Assembly: GCA_003054695.1 (NCBI GenBank)
Contig: QAZA01000001.1
Span: 1-64,000, forward strand
DNA: 64,000 bases
Direction of reading: 5' to 3'
Origin: Verrucomicrobia bacterium LW23
GTDB taxonomy: Bacteria; Verrucomicrobiota; Verrucomicrobiia; Methylacidiphilales; UBA1321
A program made the translations under genes and the position numbers. The notes beneath the pieces are model-generated. The model saw nothing but the letters and a program-made list of their open reading frames with translations, had not been told where the DNA came from and made no database searches. This document shows, piece after piece, positions 1 through 7,107 of this stretch; within the stretch, counting starts at the first letter, position 1, and every line of letters begins with the position of its first letter.

Positions 1-65
1 TACAAAAGCAACTCAAAAAAACCATTCCTTATTACAGCTATTTCTGACTCAGGACACTAGAGCGC

Positions 66-142
66 TTTCCAGATAGCTTGTCGCGAACGCCCGGCTCCGC
101 CGTTTTCGGAGCCCGGAAAACTCGCGACAAGCTATCTGGAAA
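66..142. repeat. Long nested hairpin (21-bp perfect inverted repeat)
   Basis: Positions 66-86 are the exact reverse complement of 122-142 (21 bp). The 35-bp spacer carries a second, slightly bulged palindrome built on cggctccg / cggagcccgg. A degenerate copy of the inner and right part recurs near 29850-29889, so this is a dispersed element. Function is unknown; a transcript through it would fold strongly. Confidence 0.75.
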
Positions 143-229
143 ATGCTCCAGGGTCGCGCCTCCGGCGCTTCGGAGCACGTCGCATTGTCTGCACCCGTAC
201 TGTCACCGTTAAGGGCCCAGGATTCCCCG

Positions 230-757
230 ATGTCCCCCGTTTACACGCCCCTTGCAGCGCTCTACCATAGCCCCATGCAGGACGACTCCGCGACGCCCCA
301 CGCCTCAGCGCCTGACGCGATCCCTGCCAGCCCCACCCCCGCCGCGCGCCTGCGCGTTGTGGTGTTTGCCCTGGCTATGGTGGTGCTGGCCGCCATGTGC
401 AATGCGGCGATGGACAAGCTCTCCTTCCATTTTGACAGCAGCGTGTTTGCGAGCCCGGCGCTGGAAGAGTGGCGGCCGTGGCTGGATCCGCGCCTCTCCT
501 GGCGCAACAAATGGCGCGGGGGCGACCGGGCGAAGGGCGAGGCTTTCCCCTTTAGCAGCACGGCGCTGGTGGCGCTTACAGATGCGTGGCATTGCCTCAA
601 GTCGATTGCCAAATCGTGCCTCATCCTGGCCCTGCTGGCGCCGTTTACGTTGCTGTACCGGCTGCGCGCGGTGGAGTGGGCGGCCGCCTTTCTGGTGCTG
701 CATGTCATCAGCGGGGCGGTGTTTGAGCTTTTTTTCGCCGTGCTGTTGCGGGCGTAG
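230..757 (+). CDS. Uncharacterised small membrane protein
   Basis: I do not recognise a named family. The protein has a Pro/Ala-rich N-terminus, one hydrophobic helix (about residues 43-60 from this start), a polar central part with the segment DPRLSWRNKW followed by FSSTALVALTDAWHCLKS, and two more hydrophobic helices at the C-terminus. The SWRNK and LTDAWH segments look like conserved motifs of a small inner-membrane family, which is from memory only. Start 230 is chosen because AGGA lies seven bases upstream; ATG at 275 and an upstream ATG at 143, inside the hairpin, are alternatives. It appears to be a single-gene unit. Confidence 0.55.
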   Translation: MSPVYTPLAALYHSPMQDDSATPHASAPDAIPASPTPAARLRVVVFALAMVVLAAMCNAAMDKLSFHFDSSVFASPALEEWRPWLDPRLSWRNKWRGGDRAKGEAFPFSSTALVALTDAWHCLKSIAKSCLILALLAPFTLLYRLRAVEWAAAFLVLHVISGAVFELFFAVLLRA

Positions 758-938
758 GCCCCTCCGGGGCGGGACGCGTCGTGGAACGTGCAGGTGCACA
801 ATCGCGCCGGTTGTACTTGGCAGAGTTGTCACACCGTTGTAAGGTGATGCTGACGTTTCGGCATTACCCTTTCTCCGCAAAGGCAGTGGCTCTCTCGCCA
901 TGCTTTCAAAAAAAGCGGTAACGCCACTATTTGAGTCT

Positions 939-1556
939 ATGGAACTGGAAACGCGATTGCGTACATTTCTCGGCCGCACGCCCCGCATTCATGCGACGGT
1001 CTACATCTCACGACATGCCGTCGTTCAGGGCGACGTACGACTGGCCGCCGGCTGCAGCGTGTGGCCCATGGCCGTCCTGCGCGGCGATATCAACTACATT
1101 GAGGTGGGCGAAGGCACCAACATCCAGGATGCCTGCGTGCTGCACCTGGCCGATGAGCACCCCACTATCGTCGGCGCCTACACCACCGTGGGCCACCGCG
1201 CCATCCTGCACGCCTGCACGGTGGGCGACGAATGCCTGATCGGCATGGGCGCAACCATTCTGGATGGCGCGCAGATCGGCAACAACTGCATCATCGGCGC
1301 CCACACCCTGGTTACCCGCGACACGGTCATCCCCCCAGGCTCCCTGGTAACGGGCACCCCGGGACGCGTGGTGCGCCAGCTATCCGAGCAGGAGCAGCTG
1401 GACCTGCGCGGTTGGGCCGAGAAATACATTGTGGTGGCCCGCGCCCACCGCGACAAGGAGTTTGCCCGGCACGGCCTGGGCGATTTTTACGTCCCCAACC
1501 AGGTTCGCAGCCCCATGTCCAAACGCCAGCAACAGCAGGCGCAGCAGCAGCAGTAG
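939..1556 (+). CDS. Gamma-class carbonic anhydrase-like hexapeptide-repeat protein
   Basis: This is a left-handed beta-helix protein of the YrdA/PaaY/gamma-carbonic anhydrase group. Repeated hexapeptides run through most of the chain, beginning after TPRIHATVYIS. The candidate metal-binding histidines sit in CVLHLADEHP and TVGHRAILHAC, the places expected for the trimer-interface zinc site. Such proteins may hydrate CO2 or act as acyl-group-binding scaffolds; which applies here cannot be told. ATG 939 matches the usual family N-terminus (MELETRLRTFLG), while ATG 900 would add 13 residues. The C-terminus ends in a poly-Gln run encoded by CAG/CAA repeats, directly followed by GAG repeats after the stop. 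Confidence 0.85.
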   Translation: MELETRLRTFLGRTPRIHATVYISRHAVVQGDVRLAAGCSVWPMAVLRGDINYIEVGEGTNIQDACVLHLADEHPTIVGAYTTVGHRAILHACTVGDECLIGMGATILDGAQIGNNCIIGAHTLVTRDTVIPPGSLVTGTPGRVVRQLSEQEQLDLRGWAEKYIVVARAHRDKEFARHGLGDFYVPNQVRSPMSKRQQQQAQQQQ

Positions 1557-1641
1557 GAGGAGGAGGAGGAGGGCGGCCGCCGTTCTGCATTGCACGGCGC
1601 GGGGGGGAGTGTAGGCTCGGGCGCAGGAGCTATTTATCACT

Positions 1642-3240
1642 ATGTCATTCGGCTCGTTCATTTCGTCGCGGCAGAAGGTATCGCAATCGCCCACCAATCC
1701 CGCAGTTGCCCAGACGCGTAAGGCGTTTGATGTGGCGGACTTGTACAAGGGGCCTGTGGAGACGGCCGCCTCCGCCGCCGATGGCGCCGCGGCGCCGGCC
1801 ATGGGGCTGGATGAAAAGCTGCGCAAAGCGTACTTCTGGATCGTGAACTACGGCATCATCAGCCCGTTCTACGATATTGAGTACAACGACAAGCCGCCGC
1901 AAACCTACACGTTTGGCGATACCAAAAGCCAGCTGCGCCTGCCCACGGGCCAAAGCTACTCCAGCTTCGTCCTGCTTCCGCTTCTCAACCTGGCCGTGCG
2001 GAAACGGTGCCTGCTTGTCGGCGGGCCCGGCCGCGGCAAAACGGCGAGCGCGGTGCTGATGGGGCTGATCTCCGGCTACAGCATGCAGGAGCTCAAGCGC
2101 TCCATCCAGCACGGCCAGCCGCAGATGACCATTGCGGACCTGCTGGGCAATCCGCTGCCCAGCGACATGGTCAACGCCAAGTCGATGGACGAGATCCGCA
2201 TCGCCTGGCGCAAATGGCTGGGCATGCGCATCAAAATCATCGACGAATACAACCGCATCCCCACCCGCACGCAGTCCGCCCTCCTTACCGTGATGGGCGA
2301 CAACTACGCGGAGCTTCTGGACCAGATTTACGAGTGCCCGGAGGCCGCCTGGTACCTCACCGCCAACGACGACGCGGGCGGCGGAACCTACCAGGTGATC
2401 GAAGCGCTGCGCGATCGTATCGACGTTGTCGTCAAGGCGTTGCACTTCAACAACCGCTTCCTGCGCGAGCTGTTGCTGCGCATTGAGGCGGGCGTGAAGC
2501 CGGAGCAGATTTTGCCGCCGGAAATCGTGTTTTCCATCGAGGAGCTGGACCGCGTGAACGACGAGATCCTCGCCGTGCGCATTCCGCAGGAGATCCGCCG
2601 CCGGCTGGAGTTCTTTGCCAGCCAGTTCGAGTTCTGCGAGTACGGCGCGGAGCAAATCGAGTACAAGACGAAGGACACCATCAAGCTGGCCGGCATGGAG
2701 TACCACGTTGTCGCCTCGCAGGACACGGGCAAGGACAAGATGCGCGAGCTGGGCGCGCACACCAAAAACGGTTTCTCGGTGCGCTCGCTGATGACGATCC
2801 TCGTGTTTGTCAAGGCGATGGCTTACTTCCGCGGCGAGCGCGAGGTGGCCATTGAGGACATGCGCCAGATGCTCCCCTTCGTCCTGCACGACAAACTCGT
2901 CCCCGACCTCGACGCCGCGTTCTTTAACCAGCCCGAGCATGCCGTCTACCGCCTGGACCGCGTGGCCTGGCTGCGCCGCATTTTTGACGTAAGCTGCCAG
3001 GAGTACGACCGCCTGGACCTGGATCGCAAGGACCCCGTCGCCGATATCGAAAAGGCCTTCGACCGCGGCCTGGACGGGCTGAGCGAGACCGATGTGCGCG
3101 CCCAACTGGCCAAAATAGAACGCGCGCTGAGCGACTGGGCCGCCGGCCGCAAGCTCTACGGCCATCAGTTCGACGACATCCTGAAAATGAAGTACTACCA
3201 CCAGCGCTACACCAACTACCTGGCGTGGCTGCAAAGCTGA
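1642..3240 (+). CDS. MoxR-family AAA+ ATPase (long form)
   Basis: This is an AAA+ ATPase of the MoxR type: Walker A GGPGRGKTAS at about residues 130-140, Walker B IKIIDEYNRI at about 195-205, and a sensor-1-like YLTANDD. MoxR proteins act as chaperones that insert cofactors or remodel partner complexes, often with a von Willebrand A protein. At 532 residues it is longer than the common 300-350, with about 120 extra residues before the ATPase core and a long charged C-terminal region. The next gene starts 27 bases downstream on the same strand and is probably co-transcribed. No vWA protein lies nearby, so the usual partner is missing or replaced by that gene. Confidence 0.85.
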   Translation: MSFGSFISSRQKVSQSPTNPAVAQTRKAFDVADLYKGPVETAASAADGAAAPAMGLDEKLRKAYFWIVNYGIISPFYDIEYNDKPPQTYTFGDTKSQLRLPTGQSYSSFVLLPLLNLAVRKRCLLVGGPGRGKTASAVLMGLISGYSMQELKRSIQHGQPQMTIADLLGNPLPSDMVNAKSMDEIRIAWRKWLGMRIKIIDEYNRIPTRTQSALLTVMGDNYAELLDQIYECPEAAWYLTANDDAGGGTYQVIEALRDRIDVVVKALHFNNRFLRELLLRIEAGVKPEQILPPEIVFSIEELDRVNDEILAVRIPQEIRRRLEFFASQFEFCEYGAEQIEYKTKDTIKLAGMEYHVVASQDTGKDKMRELGAHTKNGFSVRSLMTILVFVKAMAYFRGEREVAIEDMRQMLPFVLHDKLVPDLDAAFFNQPEHAVYRLDRVAWLRRIFDVSCQEYDRLDLDRKDPVADIEKAFDRGLDGLSETDVRAQLAKIERALSDWAAGRKLYGHQFDDILKMKYYHQRYTNYLAWLQS

Positions 3241-3267
3241 GTCCGCCCCGGCGGCGCGCCCCCCGTC

Positions 3268-4443
3268 ATGATGAGTGAATCGCCCTGCCCGGCCAACGCC
3301 TGCGAAACAGCGCCGCCGCCCGTGCGCGGCATTTTCGCGCAGTTTCTGGAGGACCGCCGGCAGGAGCTGAACCAGCAGTACGCGCGCAAGCGGCTGCTCC
3401 GCCCGCAGACGGACGAGCACAACGTTATAGCTGTGCTGACGCAAGTGCTTGCGCCCCTGGTGGATGCCGTGGCACAGGCCGATCTGCAGCTGAGCGGCGA
3501 GTGCGGCCACACGGCCCGGATGTTTGAGCTGGCCGAGGCGCTCTACCCCATCGCGCTGGACCTCGCCGCCCGCGATCTCCTGGGCCCCGGCGCCCGCAAC
3601 CGCCATGCCCAGCTCGCCTGGGCCGATGTCCTGCGCGCCGTGCCCCTGCTGGTGGCGGCCGAGCCTGAGCGGATGGCCGCGGCCGTCACCAACGCGGTCT
3701 ATCACCTTAGCGAGGTGGCGGGGGGGAGCCCGAGCGCTTCCGCCGCGCCGGAGGAGGAAACCGGCCCGAGCCTGTGGATCCGCATCATGGCCGCCGCCGG
3801 GCCGGACTGCGCGGACGTCCGCGAGTTTCTGGAAGCCGGCAAGGTGGCCGCCTGGCGCTGCGGATGCGCCCAGTACCGCGCCGGCGCCCTGGCCGCCGCG
3901 CGCCGCCTGCCGGAGGCCATCGCACGCAAAGTGCTGGGGCTGAAGAGTCTGCAGGAGTGGCGCAACGCCCCGCCGCTGCAGGGCGTGCTCGATCGCCTGG
4001 AGAGCGACCCGTGGCTTAACCCGCGCCTGGCCGGGCTGTCCTTTGCGCACTCGCGCCTGCGCATCGTCCGCGTGGCGGGAGGCTTCCGCGGCCTGGGCGG
4101 CCCGTTTCTCACCCCGCCCCAGCTGGGCCGCTGCGAGGATGGCGCCCTGGCTGTGCTGGACGCCGAGGGCTGCTGGGAGCTTCACGCCGATATCTTCGGC
4201 GCCGTCTTCCTACGCCGCAAACACCGCACCGCTGCCGCGACGGCGCAGCCTCTCAGCATGGACGGCTGGGTAGTCTCGGCCAACGGCGATGTCACCCACA
4301 ACTCCCAGCGCATCGACAGATTCGCCGAGCTCGCCGGCGCCTGGTCCTGCGCGGACCTCGGCGGCGCCCTCGCCGTCACCACCCCCCTCTCGCACCACGT
4401 CTACATCCTCGCCCACGCCGCCGACCCCGGCCTGGCAGGGTGA
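3268..4443 (+). CDS. Unknown protein, probable partner of the MoxR ATPase
   Basis: Not recognised. The 391-residue product has no signal peptide or membrane segment. The N-terminal half looks helical and Ala/Leu-rich (FAQFLEDRRQELNQQYARKR, then long amphipathic stretches). Around residue 190 comes EAGKVAAWRCGCAQYRAGAL with two close cysteines, and the C-terminal third looks beta-rich, with GGFRGLGGPFLTPPQ and VLDAEGCWELHADIFGAVFLRR. The close spacing to the MoxR gene implies a joint function. I see no vWA MIDAS motif (DxSxS), so it is not the classical MoxR partner. Confidence 0.7.
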   Translation: MMSESPCPANACETAPPPVRGIFAQFLEDRRQELNQQYARKRLLRPQTDEHNVIAVLTQVLAPLVDAVAQADLQLSGECGHTARMFELAEALYPIALDLAARDLLGPGARNRHAQLAWADVLRAVPLLVAAEPERMAAAVTNAVYHLSEVAGGSPSASAAPEEETGPSLWIRIMAAAGPDCADVREFLEAGKVAAWRCGCAQYRAGALAAARRLPEAIARKVLGLKSLQEWRNAPPLQGVLDRLESDPWLNPRLAGLSFAHSRLRIVRVAGGFRGLGGPFLTPPQLGRCEDGALAVLDAEGCWELHADIFGAVFLRRKHRTAAATAQPLSMDGWVVSANGDVTHNSQRIDRFAELAGAWSCADLGGALAVTTPLSHHVYILAHAADPGLAG

Positions 4444-4596
4444 GGGGGATTAGTTAACCACGAATAACACGAATGACACGAATAGTTCGGAGGGGACGAA
4501 TGGGGGCGGGGAGAGGGGAGTTTTTTTAACCACGGAGCACACGAAGCACACGGAATTTGCGGAGGGGACGAAAGGGGGCTATTTACTCCTCCTGTA

Positions 4597-4809
4597 CTAC
4601 GCAATTGCCGCAAGTCCTTTATGTTCAACCAGCGACAAGAGCTTAAGGCAGCGGATTTCCGTGGCGCTGAAATCGTGGATTGGCGTGAGGCAGCTTTCAT
4701 CGAACTCGCGCATTGTCTTCTTTTCCATTCCGCCAGCCGCAAAAAGAGCCGTGGCGGTTTCGTGGACTGCCGACGCAATGTCACTTCTGTAAGTTTTCGT
4801 TTTCTTCAT
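4597..4809 (-). pseudogene. HigA-type antitoxin with the helix-turn-helix deleted
   Basis: This 70-residue frame begins MKKTKTYRSDIASAVHETA and continues MREFDESCLTPIHDFSATEIR, the N-terminal signature of HTH antitoxins of the HigA/YiaG-like group. It then jumps straight to CLKLLSLVEHKGLAAIA, their C-terminal signature. In intact members, from family knowledge, about 35-40 residues with the DNA-binding helices lie between these parts. Here they are missing and the frame is kept, so the product could still be made but probably cannot bind DNA. The start overlaps the stop of the upstream fragment (ATGA), the normal toxin-antitoxin coupling. Confidence 0.7.
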
Positions 4810-4898
4810 GGCTTCACCTCTTCGAGATCACCTGATTTCAGCATGTTATCCAGCACCTGGTCGCTTGCTATGTAGTACTCTGTTCTATAGAAGTCAAG
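4806..4898 (-). pseudogene. C-terminal fragment of a RelE/HigB-like toxin
   Basis: Reading the minus strand from about 4898, an open frame without a start codon encodes FYRTEYYIASDQVLDNMLKS followed by GDLEEVKP and a stop. The stop overlaps the antitoxin ATG by ATGA. The pattern 'D-x-x-L-x-x-x-L-x-x-G-x-L-x-E-V' at the very end resembles the C-terminus of RelE-type toxins of the PF06296 kind; the fragment is too short for certainty. The gene is cut where the right inverted-repeat arm begins at 4900, consistent with insertion or recombination at that arm. Confidence 0.5.
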
Positions 4899-5026
4899 AC
4901 GTCCCCTCCGTAAATTCCGTGTGCTTCGTGTGCTCCGTGGTTAAAAAACTCCCCCTCCCCCCCGCCCCCATTCGTCCCCTCCGCAATATTCGTGTCATTC
5001 GTGTTATTCGTGGTTAAATACTCCCC

Positions 5027-6250
5027 ATGAGTAAGCAACCCTCCATTGCATCGCGGGCGCATTGCTCGTCCCAGCCGTGGATTGGCTCGGCGTGGGTGGA
5101 TGGCGCCTTTATCCTGGCGCCGCCACTTCTCGCTGCCGCGGTGGTGCTGGGGTGGCGAGCGGCTTATGGGGGGGAGGCGGATCCGCTGCCGGTGTGGGCG
5201 TGGGTGCTGCTGGTGATGGCGATCGACGTCGGCCACGTCTACAGCACGCTCTTTCGCACCTACTTTGACCGCGACGAGATGGCGCGGCACGGCACGCTCT
5301 ACACGGTGGTGCCGGCCATCTGCTTTGTCGTGGGCATGATGCTCTACAACTGGCACGCTATCGCCTTCTGGCGCGCGCTGGCCTATCTGGCGGCGTTTCA
5401 CTTTGTGCGGCAGCAGTACGGCTTCATGCGCATCTACAGCCGCCGCGAGAAGGATCACCCCGTGTGGTGGGCGCGGCTGGACGCCGCCGTCATCTACCTT
5501 GCCACCGTTTACCCGCTGCTGTACTGGCACGCGCACCTGCCGCGGGCGTTTGAGTGGTTTGTGAAGGACGACTTTCTCGCGCTGCCCCACGGCTTTGCGC
5601 ACGTGCTGGAGCGCGCCGGCTGGGCGGCGTATCTCGTTGCGGGCGTGCTGTATGTGGGCAAGGAGGTGTGGCTGTGGCACTCGCGCCGCTACTTTAACGC
5701 GCCCAAAAACCTGCTGGTGGCGGGCACCGCCGCCGCCTGGTACATGGGCATTGTGTGGCTTAACGGCGACATCGCGTTTACGGTCACCAACATCATCTCG
5801 CACGGCATCCCCTACATGGCGCTGGTGTGGCTGTACGCGCGGCGCAAGCAGGAGCAGGAGACGGCGCCGGTGCCCGCCTCCTCCGCGGCCGGGGCGTCCG
5901 CCGCGTGGCTTTGGCAGCTGCTCAGCGTCCGCACGCTGCTGCGCTGGGCGCCGCTTTTTGTGGTGTTTCTGGTGCTGCTGGGCTGGGTGGAGGAGGGGCT
6001 GTGGGACGCGCTTGTCTGGCGCGAGCACGCTTCCGTCTTCGGCATCTTTCAAAGCCTGCCGCAGGTGCGCGATCACAATACGCTGGCCTGGCTGGTGCCG
6101 CTGCTGGCGCTGCCGCAAATGACGCATTATGTTCTCGACGGCTTCATCTGGCGCATGCAGCCTTCGCCCGCCGCCGCTTACCCGACCGCCATTACCGCGC
6201 GCCCCGGCGACGACTCCACGGCCTGGATGAAACACACGCTTCATGACTGA
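5027..6250 (+). CDS. Polytopic membrane protein with conserved-looking His motifs
   Basis: The 407-residue protein has roughly eight or nine hydrophobic helices. Polar motifs lie in or next to helices: AIDVGHVYSTLFRTYFD (about residues 64-80), AAFHFVRQQYGFMRIYSR (about 121-138), NIISHGIPYMALVWLYARRK and QMTHYVLDGFIWR. Several His, Asp and Arg residues at membrane faces suggest a metal- or lipid-binding membrane enzyme, loosely reminiscent of Brp/Blh-type proteins, but I cannot assign a family. Its stop overlaps the speD start by eight bases, so the two are translationally coupled. The promoter side is the right arm of the inverted-repeat cassette, which ends only nine bases before this ATG. 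Confidence 0.75.
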   Translation: MSKQPSIASRAHCSSQPWIGSAWVDGAFILAPPLLAAAVVLGWRAAYGGEADPLPVWAWVLLVMAIDVGHVYSTLFRTYFDRDEMARHGTLYTVVPAICFVVGMMLYNWHAIAFWRALAYLAAFHFVRQQYGFMRIYSRREKDHPVWWARLDAAVIYLATVYPLLYWHAHLPRAFEWFVKDDFLALPHGFAHVLERAGWAAYLVAGVLYVGKEVWLWHSRRYFNAPKNLLVAGTAAAWYMGIVWLNGDIAFTVTNIISHGIPYMALVWLYARRKQEQETAPVPASSAAGASAAWLWQLLSVRTLLRWAPLFVVFLVLLGWVEEGLWDALVWREHASVFGIFQSLPQVRDHNTLAWLVPLLALPQMTHYVLDGFIWRMQPSPAAAYPTAITARPGDDSTAWMKHTLHD

Positions 6251-6680
6251 CCGCTCCCATCCTCCCCGCCCGGCGGGTATCGTGACAGCCGCCCACGCGC
6301 AGACGCCCCCGCCGCCGCCCTCGCGCGGGAGCCTCTCCCTTGTACTGGGCCGGCACCTGCTTGTCGACTTTACCGGCTGCGCGCCCGCGTTGCTCGACGA
6401 CCTGGAGCACGTGCGCGTGTCGCTTCTGGAGGCCGTGCGGCGCAGCGGCGCCACCATCATCACGCACGTCTTCCACCAGTTCAGTCCGCAGGGAATCACC
6501 GGCGTTGTTGTCATTGCAGAGTCCCACGTGGCCATCCACACCTGGCCGGAGCACGGCTACGCTGCAGTCGACATCTTTACGTGCAGCCCCACCATCCGCC
6601 CCGAGCCCGTGCAGGAGTGCCTGCGCGAAGCGTTTGCGGCGGAGCAGAGCCACGTTGCGCTGGTGGAGCGCGGGATTTAG
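6243..6680 (+). CDS. speD: S-adenosylmethionine decarboxylase proenzyme
   Basis: This pyruvoyl enzyme decarboxylates S-adenosylmethionine to supply aminopropyl groups for spermidine synthesis. The self-processing site is IAESHVAIHTWPE: cleavage between Glu93 and Ser94 would make the pyruvoyl group from Ser94. His99 and Cys114 stand at +5 and +20 from that serine, the same spacing as Ser63/His68/Cys83 of the short prokaryotic (class 1B) enzymes. About 33 Pro/Ala-rich residues precede the core (VLGRHLLVDFTGC), so translation could start later. ATG 6243 is kept because it overlaps the upstream stop. No spermidine synthase gene is in the window. Confidence 0.92.
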   Translation: MTDRSHPPRPAGIVTAAHAQTPPPPPSRGSLSLVLGRHLLVDFTGCAPALLDDLEHVRVSLLEAVRRSGATIITHVFHQFSPQGITGVVVIAESHVAIHTWPEHGYAAVDIFTCSPTIRPEPVQECLREAFAAEQSHVALVERGI

Positions 6681-6905
6681 AAGCTGTCGATACTCGAGTT
6701 TTTCTCCCGCGCTCTCGCTCTCTCGCAACGGGCGGATACGCAACGTACGTAACGGCAGAATGTTAGAGCAGGCCTCACTCGAAGCCCCGAGCCTCACCAG
6801 AGAGCCTTGGCTGGGGGGGGAATGAAGGGCGTGCATTTGCCAGAGGCTGTTGACATCTCCGCATCCTGCGGTTCCCCCTTGGCGATCTTTCCGCCCTTGG
6901 CGTTA

Positions 6906-6980
6906 AAAATCTGTTTGAGGAGAGGAAAAGAGAATGTCGACAGCCTTTGGAACTCCCCCGTTCATCATCAAACAGATTTT
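6906..6980. repeat. 13-bp inverted repeat in the speD-RND gap
   Basis: 6906-6918 (aaaatctgtttga) is the exact reverse complement of 6968-6980, 49 bases apart, inside the 427-bp gap 6681-7107. A tgttgacat near 6848 also faces an atgtcgaca near 6934. The gap has no convincing gene; the pairing may be a leader-RNA hairpin or an old repeat. Confidence 0.5.
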
Positions 6981-7107
6981 GAGCGCCTGTAGGTCAAAGG
7001 CCCTCTTTAAACCCGGCCATTCGCACATCTCGAATGCGGGGCAACCTCAAACCCAACGCGAATTTCCTGCGCAAAGTGATTGCCTGATGGCAGCAGGGCC
7101 CTAAAGT

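Larger units (their letters stand above)
4454..5017. repeat. Cassette bounded by ~117-bp inverted repeats
   Basis: The left arm (4454-4570) and right arm (4900-5017) are near-perfect reverse complements. Each has two modules: one ending in ttaaccacgaataacacgaa with a cgaatgacacgaat run, and one with ttaaccacggagcacacgaa. Each module is followed by ggaggggacga. The 329-bp interior holds only a toxin-antitoxin remnant on the minus strand. A related single module (ctccgtgcaatccgtggtta) occurs near 21999-22018, so the arms belong to a dispersed repeat family. No transposase is present. Confidence 0.85.

Noticed and set aside
1645-4185. An 846-codon open frame antisense to the MoxR gene and its partner
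   Set aside because: Same effect; the plus-strand ATPase motifs are clear and the antisense translation is Ala/Gly/Arg/His-rich without family features.
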